Positions 17,136 to 24,779 of a DNA stretch of 64,000 nucleotides are shown one piece after another. How positions within the stretch are numbered: the stretch's first letter is position 1; every line of letters begins with the position of its first letter. The notes below the pieces were generated by a model. The model saw nothing but the letters and a program-made list of their open reading frames with translations, searched no databases and was not told the DNA's origin. This DNA comes from an uncultured Clostridium sp. (lineage in GTDB: Bacteria; Bacillota; Clostridia; TANB77; CAG-508). The position numbers and the translations under genes were made by a program. The stretch covers positions 1 to 64,000 of the forward strand of contig CAMYVO010000001.1 in the NCBI GenBank assembly GCA_947302485.1, written 5' to 3'.

Positions 17136-18188
17136 CTATTTCTCTATCTTTCCACCGCCAACAACAATATCATCCATATAGAATACTGCAGATTGTCCTG
17201 GAGTTATTGCTCTTTGAGGTTCGTCAAATTCAACTTTAATTTTATTATCTACTTGTATAATTCTAGCATCAGCATCTTTTGAGGAATATCTTGTTTTAAC
17301 ACTTACTTTTGTCCAGTCTTTAATTTCATCAAATAATAGTAATTTAATATCTGTAACTAGTATTTCTTTTTTATATAATTTTTTTTCTTCTCCAACAATT
17401 ACTTCATTTTTTTCTTTATTAAATCCTAAAACAAATAAAGGTACTGGATGAGATATACCAAGTCCTTTTCTTTGACCAATTGTATAATTATATAGACCTG
17501 TATGTTTTCCTAAAACCTCTCCTTTAGAATTTACAATATTACCTTGTTTTGGTTTTAAATCAGAATTATTTTCTAAGAAGTTTTTATAGTTTCCATCTGG
17601 TACAAAACAAATATCTTCACTGTCTGGTTTGTTTGCAACCTTTAAGTTGTTTTCTCTTGCAATCTCTCTTATTTCTTCCTTACTTTCAAAGTCTGCAAGA
17701 GGAAATATTAGATACTCTATTAAATCTTTTGGCATATTCCATAATACATAACTTTGATCTTTTCTTCCTGCATTTGATTTTTTAAGAACCCATCTTCCAT
17801 ATTTTTCACTATATTCTGTTTTTGCATAATGTCCAGTTGCTATATAGTTACATCCAAGTTCCTTTGCTTTTTCATACATAAATCCAAACTTCATGTATTT
17901 ATTACATTCAATACATGGATTAGGTGTCTTGCAATTCGAATAGCAATTTATAAAATCATCAATTACATGTTCTTTAAATTGTGTTTTACAATCATAAGTA
18001 AAGTGTGGTATACCAACCTGATTACATACATTTTTTGCATCTATATATGTATTTATATTACAACAACTACTTCCAGCAAACAGTTCTAAAGTAGTACCTA
18101 TTACCTCATATCCTTGCTGTTTTAAAAGTAAAGCAGATACAGAACTATCTACTCCTCCACTCATACCTAATAATACTTTTTTGTTCAT
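17136..18188 (-). CDS. mnmA: tRNA-specific 2-thiouridylase
   Basis: Adds sulfur to U34 of Lys, Glu and Gln tRNAs. The ATP-pyrophosphatase loop GMSGGVDSSVSA is at residues 8-19. The catalytic cysteines lie in NPCIECNKYMKFG (about 103) and in the EDICFV segment (about 195), and the C-terminal GQSAVFY motif is present. The 350-residue length is normal. It lies between two copies of the 106-base repeat and next to the Fe-S/sulfur-mobilising suf genes, which could supply its sulfur through SufS. Confidence 0.95.
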   Translation of the reverse strand: MNKKVLLGMSGGVDSSVSALLLKQQGYEVIGTTLELFAGSSCCNINTYIDAKNVCNQVGIPHFTYDCKTQFKEHVIDDFINCYSNCKTPNPCIECNKYMKFGFMYEKAKELGCNYIATGHYAKTEYSEKYGRWVLKKSNAGRKDQSYVLWNMPKDLIEYLIFPLADFESKEEIREIARENNLKVANKPDSEDICFVPDGNYKNFLENNSDLKPKQGNIVNSKGEVLGKHTGLYNYTIGQRKGLGISHPVPLFVLGFNKEKNEVIVGEEKKLYKKEILVTDIKLLLFDEIKDWTKVSVKTRYSSKDADARIIQVDNKIKVEFDEPQRAITPGQSAVFYMDDIVVGGGKIEK

Positions 18189-18217
18189 TTAAATTCTCCT
18201 AAAATTTTATTTTTATT

Positions 18218-18323
18218 ACTAATTTGAGACTTTTTGAATAGTAAACAACTGACAGTCCTTTGATGCATACGGATTCCCCTTTGTTCTAGAAGGTTTTATT
18301 TTGAAAAAAGTACTCAAATTAGT
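18218..18323. repeat. 106-bp terminal-inverted-repeat element, copy B
   Basis: Ends ACTAATTTGAG / CTCAAATTAGT are perfect 11-base inverted repeats, extended by CTTTTT / AAAAAAG. It shares the core GCATACGGATT and overall spacing with copy A, while the interior has diverged. Its right end abuts the sufU stop codon. Confidence 0.78.
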
Positions 18324-18324
18324 A

Positions 18325-18759
18325 TTATTGCTTTTTATTTAACATCTCCTCTATTGTATGCCAAGCAAGAAGAGCACATTTTACTCTTGCAGGCATATTA
18401 GATACATTTCTAAACGCAATTGCATCTTCAAGTTTTGCAAGTTCTTCTTCATCTGTTATTTCTCTTTTTATCATTTCTATAAATGTTTTAATTATTTCTT
18501 TTGCCTCGCTAATAGTCTTGCCTTTTAAAGTATCTATCATTATAGAGGTCGAAGCTTGAGAAATAGCACAACCATGACCACTAAATGCCATATCCTCTAT
18601 TATATCTCCATTAAGTTTTAATTCTAATGTGATTTCATCTCCACAATTTGGATTATGACCCATTTCACAAAAATCAGCATTATTTAACTTCTTTTTATTA
18701 TATGAGTTCATACTATGTTCCATTATTAATTCATTATATATGTTATCTAAATCATCCAT
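18325..18759 (-). CDS. sufU: SufU/IscU-type Fe-S scaffold or sulfur-transfer protein
   Basis: A 144-residue SufU-family protein. The three conserved cysteines are in PNCGDE, GHGCAISQAS and VKCALLAW, the SufU arrangement. In Firmicutes SufU accepts persulfide sulfur from SufS in a zinc-dependent way. The adjacent sufS gene fits this. The ribosome site is GAAAGGA. The gap to sufS is 240 bases because of an inserted foldback element. Confidence 0.93.
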   Translation of the reverse strand: MDDLDNIYNELIMEHSMNSYNKKKLNNADFCEMGHNPNCGDEITLELKLNGDIIEDMAFSGHGCAISQASTSIMIDTLKGKTISEAKEIIKTFIEMIKREITDEEELAKLEDAIAFRNVSNMPARVKCALLAWHTIEEMLNKKQ

Positions 18760-18805
18760 AATTAATTTCCTTTCAAATTATATTGTGCTTAAATTTCTCT
18801 TTCAA

Positions 18806-18991
18806 TAATAAGAAATAAATAAAAATATGAAAATCAAACGAATGTAGAGCAAACAAGTTAGAAATTGTTAATTATTTTTTTGGAAAGAGTTCATTTTTAA
18901 TGGAAGGGTGCCAAAAAAAATAATTTATAATTTCTTATGCAGTTTAGCTCGCCCCGAGTTTGTTTGAATATTTTTCATTTATTTCTTATTT
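18806..18991. repeat. Long foldback (MITE-like) element between sufS and sufU
   Basis: The outer arms AATAAGAAATAAATAAAAAT and the reverse complement of the segment ending ATTTATTTCTTATTT pair over about 30 bases. An inner pair (GAGCAAAC...TTTTTTTGG against CCAAAAAAAA...TTTAGCTC) continues the stem, so the whole element is one imperfect hairpin. It contains no ORF. A reduced version lies at 21358-21415. Confidence 0.65.
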
Positions 18992-18998
18992 AGAGTAT

Positions 18999-20210
18999 TT
19001 ATTTAATATATTCTTTAAACATATTGTATGCCTTATCCAGTGCTTTTACAAGCTTATCCACATCTTCCTTTGTATTATAGAAATAAAAGCTTGCTCTACA
19101 AGTAGAATCTAATCCCATAGATCTTAAAAGTGGTTGTGCACAGTGATTACCGCTTCTTACACATACACCTTCAGCATCTAATATACTTGCAACATCATGT
19201 GGATGTACACCATTTATATTAAATGAAATTACTGCAGAATGATTTTCTTTATTTGGAGTTAAATACAATGTTAAATATTCTAGTTTAGAAAGTTTATCTA
19301 TTGCATAAGATACAACCTCTTTTTCTATTTTTTGTATTTTATCATATCCAATATTTTCAATATAATCAATAGCAGCTCCAATACCTATTACGCCTTCTAC
19401 ATTTTGTGTACCCGCTTCAAATTTGTTTGGAAGTGGTGCAAATGTAGTTTTCTGCTCATATACATACTCAATCATATCTCCACCCATTAAAAATGGATTC
19501 ATTTTATTTAATAACTCTCTTTTGCCATATAAAACACCTATTCCAAGTGGAGCAAGCATTTTATGTCCTGAAAAAACTAAAAAATCCGCATCTAAATCTT
19601 GTACATCAATTCTCATATGTGGAATACTTTGAGATGCATCAACAATTACAATGGCTCCCTTTTTATGAGCATATTTAATAATTTTCTTTACATTATTTAT
19701 TGTACCTAAAACATTTGAAACATGAGTTATACCTACTATTTTAGTTCTATCTGTAATTTTAGATTCTATTTCTTCATCTAATAACTCAAATTGTTCGTTT
19801 ATATACATAAATTTCAGTTTGCTATTAGTTACATTGGTAACCTTTTGCCATGGTACTAAATTAGAATGGTGTTCCATAATAGATAAAACTACTTCATCAT
19901 TTTGTTTTAAATTATCCATTCCATAAGAATAAGCAAGTAAATTTAAGCTTTCAGTTGCATTTTTAGAAAATATAATCTCTTCTGAGAATTTAGCATTAAC
20001 AAACTTTGCAATTTTTTTCCTTGTATTTTCGTACTTTTCTGTAGCTTCTATACTTAATGAATATGCTCCTCTATGTGGATTTGCATTATATCTATTATAA
20101 TAATTGTCTATAGCATCTATTACTTGCTTAGGCTTTTGAGTTGTTGCTCCACTATCCAAATATACTATATTTCTATTTTCTAATATTGGAAAATCTTTTT
20201 TTATATTCAT
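18999..20210 (-). CDS. sufS: SufS cysteine desulfurase
   Basis: PLP enzyme taking sulfur from cysteine for Fe-S assembly. Visible are the N-terminal YLDSGATTQKP, the PLP-lysine segment FSGHKMLAP (about residue 225) and the active-site cysteine in VRSGNHCAQPLL (about 360), marking group II (SufS). The length of 403 residues is normal. It is part of the suf transcript read sufC, sufB, sufD, sufS, sufU. Confidence 0.96.
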   Translation of the reverse strand: MNIKKDFPILENRNIVYLDSGATTQKPKQVIDAIDNYYNRYNANPHRGAYSLSIEATEKYENTRKKIAKFVNAKFSEEIIFSKNATESLNLLAYSYGMDNLKQNDEVVLSIMEHHSNLVPWQKVTNVTNSKLKFMYINEQFELLDEEIESKITDRTKIVGITHVSNVLGTINNVKKIIKYAHKKGAIVIVDASQSIPHMRIDVQDLDADFLVFSGHKMLAPLGIGVLYGKRELLNKMNPFLMGGDMIEYVYEQKTTFAPLPNKFEAGTQNVEGVIGIGAAIDYIENIGYDKIQKIEKEVVSYAIDKLSKLEYLTLYLTPNKENHSAVISFNINGVHPHDVASILDAEGVCVRSGNHCAQPLLRSMGLDSTCRASFYFYNTKEDVDKLVKALDKAYNMFKEYIK

Positions 20211-20224
20211 TTTGGTATTCCTTT

Positions 20225-21286
20225 CTAATCTAAACGCTTATCAATTTCTTGTGATATTTCTTCTTTTAATTCACTACTTTTAATATTTTCTAGAATTTTA
20301 TTAAACTTTGCTCTTACCATAAGTTTCATTGCTTCTTTTTTATTAAATCCTCTACTCATAATATAGAATAGTTCCTTTTCTCCCACTTTACCTGCTGACG
20401 TACTATGATTTCCTTCAACATCTTCTTCTGAACAAAGTAACATAGGAAGTGCAATTGACCTAGCTTCATCTGATAATAGCATACATGCTTCATTTTCATT
20501 CCCTTTTGCTTTTTTACATCCTTTTTTGAAATCAATAGTTCCTTTAAAATGCTTTTTAGCAGTATCTTTTAAAGCACCTTGAACTTCTATATTAATATTT
20601 GATTTTTCTCCTCGTAGTTCTCCAATATAGTTTAAATCAAAAACCTGATTTTCTTTTCCTAGATATATTGTATAAATATTATTTTCTGAGGCTTCTCCTA
20701 CTAAATTAGAATACAAGTTAGTAATACTATTTTGTCCTCCAAAATCTACTATGCAATAATTTACCTTTGCATTTTTTTCAAGTATATTTTCGATTGCTAT
20801 AAATTTTTTTGAAGATGTATTCATTAAATTAACTAAGATAATATTTATATTTGAACTTTCTTTAGCAAGTACTCTAATAATACCGTTATGGAAGCTTTTT
20901 AGGTCTTTATTAACATCTTGATACTTTATTATAATTGTTGCTTTGGCACTTTCATTTGCAATAATTTGTATATTATCAACTAATGTGCTATTATTACTAT
21001 CAAACTTAAAAGATATTTGCATTTCTTTATTTTTTTTACTATCAATAGTTACTTTTAGATTTTGGTTTGCATTTTGGTTTACTTGATTTGTAAGTTCTTC
21101 ACCTAACCCATATTTCAAGTTGCATTTGTCAATATTATTTTCCAATTTAATGTTATCACTTTTACCAGTAACTTCTATGTTTTCAAAACTCCCTATCTTT
21201 TCTGGAATATTAACATTCTCAAGTTTTATATTATTAATATTAAAATTTCTTGAAGTTCTTACTGGTGTTTCATTTAATTTAATCAT
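20225..21286 (-). CDS. sufD: SufD-like Fe-S assembly scaffold subunit
   Basis: A 353-residue member of the SufB/SufD beta-helix family that forms the SufBC2D complex. The C-terminal half has the family pattern ending in SALPMLLCSEEDVEGNHS-like text, then AGKVGEKELFYIMSRG, as in SufD/SufB. The N-terminal half is divergent. It lacks the long N-terminal region of SufB and sits between sufB and sufS. AAGGA precedes the ATG. Confidence 0.9.
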   Translation of the reverse strand: MIKLNETPVRTSRNFNINNIKLENVNIPEKIGSFENIEVTGKSDNIKLENNIDKCNLKYGLGEELTNQVNQNANQNLKVTIDSKKNKEMQISFKFDSNNSTLVDNIQIIANESAKATIIIKYQDVNKDLKSFHNGIIRVLAKESSNINIILVNLMNTSSKKFIAIENILEKNAKVNYCIVDFGGQNSITNLYSNLVGEASENNIYTIYLGKENQVFDLNYIGELRGEKSNINIEVQGALKDTAKKHFKGTIDFKKGCKKAKGNENEACMLLSDEARSIALPMLLCSEEDVEGNHSTSAGKVGEKELFYIMSRGFNKKEAMKLMVRAKFNKILENIKSSELKEEISQEIDKRLD

Positions 21287-21357
21287 TATTATTTTCCTTT
21301 CAAATTATTATCTATTGTAGAGTAACGAGAGGAAGGTTTCTATTTTCTTTAATTCAG

Positions 21358-21415
21358 TTAAAAACAAATAAAAATATGAAAATCATTTGTTTGAATATTT
21401 TTCATTTGTTTTTAA
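21358..21415. repeat. Short foldback related to the 18.8 kb element, between sufB and sufD
   Basis: AAATAAAAATATGAAAATCA followed by TTTGTTTGAATATTTTTCAT is the same pair of arms as at 18806-18991 but without the inner segment. It looks like an internally deleted copy of the same element. Confidence 0.62.
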
Positions 21416-21428
21416 TTAGGAACTAAAT

Positions 21429-22829
21429 TTATCCAATACTACCCTCAAGTTCCAAATTAATCAAATTATTCATCTCTACTGCATATTCTACTGGTAATTC
21501 TTTTGATATTGGATAAGCAAATCCCCTTACAATCATTGCTTTTGCATCTTCTTCTGTAAGTCCTCTACTCATTAAATAGAATATAGTTTTATCACTTATC
21601 TTACCAATTTTAGCTTCATGTGAGAATTCTACTTCATCTGTTCTGATATCATTTGTTGGTATTGTATCTGATATTGAAATATCATCTAGCATAAGTGAAT
21701 CACAAGAAACTATAGATTTTGAGTTTTTAGCATTTTCATTTATTCTAACTAATGATCTATAAGTACATTTTCCACCATTTTTAGAAATTGATTTTGCATT
21801 TACAACACTAGATGTATCTTTAGCATTATGAACAACCTTAAATCCATTATCTAGATTTTGTCCTTTTCCTGCAAATGAAATTCCTGTATACTCTGTTTTA
21901 GCTCCTTTTCCATTTAAAATACTCATTGGGTATAGCATAGATATTTTTGATCCAAAAGAGCCTGATACCCAATCCATACTAGCATTCTTGCCTATTATCG
22001 CCTTTTTAGTATTTAGGTTAAGCATATTTTTTGACCAATTTTCTATAGTTGAATACCTTAAATATGCGTTATCCTTTACATACAATTCTACACAGCCAGC
22101 ATGTAGATTCACTTTATTGTATTTTGGTGCGCTACATCCTTCTATAAAATGAAGACTTGCACCATCTTCAACAATTATTAATGTATGTTCAAATTGTCCT
22201 GATTCTGGAGAGTTTAATCTAAAATAGCTTTGAAGAGGTACATCTACTTTTACTCCTTTAGGTACATATACAAATGAACCCCCAGACCATACTGCACCAT
22301 GTAATGCTACAAACTTATGATCATTAACTGGAACACATTTCATAAAATGCTGTTTTACTAAATCTGGGTATTCTCTTACAGCTGTTTCCATATCTGTATA
22401 TATAACACCTTGTTTTATTAAATCTTCTTTCATACTGTGGTAAACTACTTCTGAATCATATTGAGCACCTACTCCAGCAAGTGATGTCTTTTCAGCTTCC
22501 GGAATTCCAAGTTTATCAAATGTATCTTTAATATCTTCTGGCACATCATCCCAAGAACTATTTAATTTTGATTTAGGCCTTACATAAGTTGCTATCTCAT
22601 CCATATTAAGCTCTGAAAGATCTGGTCCCCATGTTGGAAGTTCTAGCTTGTTATATACTTCTAAAGCCTTTAATCTAAACTCTCTCATCCATTCAGGATC
22701 TTTTTTTTGCTTAGATATCTCTTCTATTATTTCTGGAGTTAAACCTTTTTTTATTTTAAATTCATATTTATCTTCATTTCTAATATCATAAATATTTCTA
22801 TTTATTTCATCTAACTGTGTTTTAGACAT
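21429..22829 (-). CDS. sufB: SufB Fe-S cluster assembly protein
   Basis: Core scaffold subunit of SufBC2D. I start it at the ATG at 22829 (MSKTQLDE, AAGGAAA upstream); a TTG six codons earlier overlaps the ribosome site. Family features include YVRPKSKLNSSWDDVPEDIK, the SGGSFVYVPKGVKV segment and the C-terminal SHEAKIGKISDKTIFYLMSR. The 466-residue length is usual. Upstream sufC is separated from it by a 500-base insertion carrying plus-strand small genes, so sufB may need its own promoter. Confidence 0.95.
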   Translation of the reverse strand: MSKTQLDEINRNIYDIRNEDKYEFKIKKGLTPEIIEEISKQKKDPEWMREFRLKALEVYNKLELPTWGPDLSELNMDEIATYVRPKSKLNSSWDDVPEDIKDTFDKLGIPEAEKTSLAGVGAQYDSEVVYHSMKEDLIKQGVIYTDMETAVREYPDLVKQHFMKCVPVNDHKFVALHGAVWSGGSFVYVPKGVKVDVPLQSYFRLNSPESGQFEHTLIIVEDGASLHFIEGCSAPKYNKVNLHAGCVELYVKDNAYLRYSTIENWSKNMLNLNTKKAIIGKNASMDWVSGSFGSKISMLYPMSILNGKGAKTEYTGISFAGKGQNLDNGFKVVHNAKDTSSVVNAKSISKNGGKCTYRSLVRINENAKNSKSIVSCDSLMLDDISISDTIPTNDIRTDEVEFSHEAKIGKISDKTIFYLMSRGLTEEDAKAMIVRGFAYPISKELPVEYAVEMNNLINLELEGSIG

Positions 22830-22849
22830 TTTTCTATTTCCTTTCAAAT

Positions 22850-22878
22850 TTGAAAATTAAGCTATTTTATGTTATAAT
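22850..22878 (+). promoter_or_regulatory. Consensus sigma-A promoter for the small cassette gene
   Basis: TTGAAA (22850-22855), 17-base spacer, TATAAT (22873-22878), 34 bases before the ATG of the small coiled-coil gene, which has its own AGGAGG. It reads toward sufC, opposite to the suf operon. Confidence 0.75.
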
Positions 22879-22912
22879 AATATTACCATAAAAGTATTAG
22901 GAGGTAAAATTT

Positions 22913-23086
22913 ATGGCATTAGATTGTGAAAAGCTCGAGGTACTTCGGGAGCAAAACAAGTCTCTAAAAGAACAGAATGAGCTTCTTCGGGTGCAAAATG
23001 ATACGCTGAAAAAGCAGCTTCATGTTGCTGAGCAAACTCAGGGTTGGGTTATCCAAATCGCCACTGATTTGCGAAAGAAACCCTAA
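22913..23086 (+). CDS. Small coiled-coil protein of foreign composition (two CGG codons)
   Basis: A 57-codon gene with consensus promoter, AGGAGG and a strong terminator, so it looks expressed. The product is a short amphipathic coiled coil (heptad Leu/Asn pattern, residues about 8-40: LREQNKSL, EQNELLRVQN, TLKKQLHV) followed by a WVIQIATDL tail. Codon choice (CTC, GAG, CTG, CGG, CAG) is unlike the neighbours. Two in-frame CGG codons lie at 22946-22948 and 22988-22990, the only in-frame CGGs I found outside the frameshift sites. A +1 shift at the first would hit a stop six codons later. I do not recognise the family; recent transfer is likely. Confidence 0.62.
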   Translation: MALDCEKLEVLREQNKSLKEQNELLRVQNDTLKKQLHVAEQTQGWVIQIATDLRKKP

Positions 23087-23094
23087 TCTCCACT

Positions 23095-23117
23095 CCCGCT
23101 GGCAATATACCAGCGGG
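23095..23117 (+). terminator. Terminator of the small coiled-coil gene
   Basis: CCCGCTGG and CCAGCGGG form an 8-base GC stem around CAATATA, followed by a T-rich run. Far more GC-rich than host terminators in this window. Confidence 0.8.
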
Positions 23118-23211
23118 TTATTCTTTTCTTTTAGATTTACCTTCTATATAGTTTACAATAATTATACTTTATGATAATATATATAATACACTTTAGAAAA
23201 GAGGTGTAAAA

Positions 23212-23313
23212 ATGAAAAAGGTTTTACTTGCAATTATTATTTCTGCATCTGCCATAGCCGTTGCTGTTGTAACATCAAAGCTTCCAGATCCAGAGCGCTG
23301 GTCGATTAACTAA
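23212..23313 (+). CDS. Very small secreted or membrane peptide
   Basis: A 33-codon ORF, MKKVLLAIIISASAIAVAV at its N-terminus, forming one hydrophobic helix or signal peptide, then a short polar tail ending PERWSIN. A GAGGTG ribosome site lies 5-6 bases before the ATG, and a strong hairpin terminator follows 10 bases after the stop. Function unknown. It is the second plus-strand cassette inside the suf operon and has mixed codon use (CGC, TCG). Confidence 0.5.
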   Translation: MKKVLLAIIISASAIAVAVVTSKLPDPERWSIN

Positions 23314-23323
23314 ACCTTTTTCC

Positions 23324-23351
23324 AAGCCTATCTGGCCTTCCGGATAGGCTT
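23324..23351 (+). terminator. Terminator after the 33-codon gene
   Basis: AAGCCTATC and GATAGGCTT pair perfectly around TGGCCTTCCG, followed by TTT. It ends just before the sufC stop, so on the minus strand the same hairpin lies immediately after sufC and could terminate that transcript. Confidence 0.75.
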
Positions 23352-23356
23352 TTGCA

Positions 23357-24094
23357 TTATTTAAACTTACCATATCCTTCATTTTCTATTTCACTTGCCA
23401 GTTCTTGTCCTCCTGTTGTAATTATTTTTCCATTAACTAAAACATGAACATAATCTACTTTTAAGCTATGCAATATCTTTGTGTTATGAGTAATAATTAA
23501 TACTGCATTATCATCATTTTTAAACATTTCAATACCTTTAGAAACGGTTTTTATTGCATCAACATCTAGTCCGGAATCTGTTTCATCTAAAATTGCAAGT
23601 TTTGGATTTAATACAAGCATTTGCAAAATTTCATTTTTCTTTTTTTCACCACCTGAAAATCCAACATTTAAACTTCTTTCCATATTTTTAGGATTCATAT
23701 TTAATTCTTCCATGTATTTCTTTAGCTCATCTTTAAACTGAAATATTTTAACTGGTTTTCCTGTGACTTTATTTTTTGCATATTTTAAAAAGTTTGTAAC
23801 AGATACTCCTGGTATTTCTTCTGGTAATTGAAAAGACATAAATATTCCTTTTCTTGCAATTTCATCTGTTTTTAAACTAGTAATATCTTGTCCTTCGAAT
23901 AAAATCTCACCTTTGGTTTTGGTATATACTGGATTATTTAATATAGCATTTGCTGATGTTGTTTTACCAGATCCATTTGGCCCCATAATCACATGGATTT
24001 CTCCTTTTTTTATTTCTAAATCTATTCCTTTTAAAATTTCTTTTTCTTCTGCATTTACAAATAAATCCTTTATTTCTAATAAATTGTCACTCAT
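23357..24094 (-). CDS. sufC: SufC Fe-S assembly ATPase
   Basis: ABC-type ATPase of the SufBC2D complex, 245 residues. Walker A is GPNGSGKTT (about 37), the signature is FSGGEKKKNEI, and Walker B is LAILDETDSGLD with the switch His in ITHNTK, all SufC-typical. It is the first suf gene; the DtxR-family regulator gene lies 50 bases upstream on the same strand, so the island may start with that regulator. Confidence 0.96.
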   Translation of the reverse strand: MSDNLLEIKDLFVNAEEKEILKGIDLEIKKGEIHVIMGPNGSGKTTSANAILNNPVYTKTKGEILFEGQDITSLKTDEIARKGIFMSFQLPEEIPGVSVTNFLKYAKNKVTGKPVKIFQFKDELKKYMEELNMNPKNMERSLNVGFSGGEKKKNEILQMLVLNPKLAILDETDSGLDVDAIKTVSKGIEMFKNDDNAVLIITHNTKILHSLKVDYVHVLVNGKIITTGGQELASEIENEGYGKFK

Positions 24095-24143
24095 AATAAT
24101 TTCCTTCCTATTTCATTTTATATGTTAGCACGAGTTATTAAAA

Positions 24144-24593
24144 TTAATTTTTTATATTAACCCTTCTTGCGCAACTTCTACACTTTTCTCTATTAATATC
24201 ATAATTACAATCTAAACTATTAAGTCCTAATTCATTATGCACATATTTTGCAAGTTTATTTAGAGTATCATCAGATGTAGCAAGTTTTATTTTTTCTGCC
24301 TCTATTTTAGCATCTTCAGAATCTAAATTTAGTACATCCTTTAAAAAAACATATACAATATCATAGGCTTCAAGTATCTTTTTTGCTAAATCTTCTCCTT
24401 CTTTTGTAAGTTCTATTGTGCCATATGATTCATAATTAAGTAGTCCATTGTCTTTCAAATTATATATCGCTTTATTTACACTTGGTTTTGTACAATTCAT
24501 TTTATGAGCAATATCTGTAACCCTAATATTCCCATTTTGTTTTTTTAATACATACATTGTTTTTAAATATTCTTCTAACGATTTTGTTACCAT
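24144..24593 (-). CDS. DtxR/MntR-family metal-dependent regulator
   Basis: A 149-residue iron/manganese-responsive repressor type. I start at the ATG at 24593 (MVTKSLEEYLKTMY), preceded by AAGGAG. The winged helix is visible as VTDIAHKMNCTKPSVNKAIYNLKDNG and the metal/dimer domain follows (EAYDIVYVFLKDVLNL). It ends with an unusual cysteine group, CRSCARR, after an upstream C-x8-C spacing, which could bind zinc or an Fe-S cluster. Being first in the suf island, it probably regulates Fe-S assembly. The upstream region contains repeated GTTAAC/CTAAC motifs that may be operators. Confidence 0.8.
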   Translation of the reverse strand: MVTKSLEEYLKTMYVLKKQNGNIRVTDIAHKMNCTKPSVNKAIYNLKDNGLLNYESYGTIELTKEGEDLAKKILEAYDIVYVFLKDVLNLDSEDAKIEAEKIKLATSDDTLNKLAKYVHNELGLNSLDCNYDINREKCRSCARRVNIKN

Positions 24594-24739
24594 GTTTTTT
24601 CTCCTTTTGTTAACTCTGGCTAACATTATATAACGATATATATTGTTTGTCAAGTTAACATTCATATTTTTCAACATTTTCATAGATTCTTAACATTTAA
24701 TGCTCTTACACATTTAATATTCTTACAGTATAAAATAAA

Positions 24740-24779
24740 CTCAAATTATTAAATATTTATATTTAATAATTTGAGTTAT
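24740..24779 (-). terminator. Terminator of the repeat-protein gene
   Basis: A long AT-rich perfect stem, AACTCAAATTATTAAATAT with its complement, at the end of the repeat-protein gene just before the DtxR-family gene's upstream region. Confidence 0.6.
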
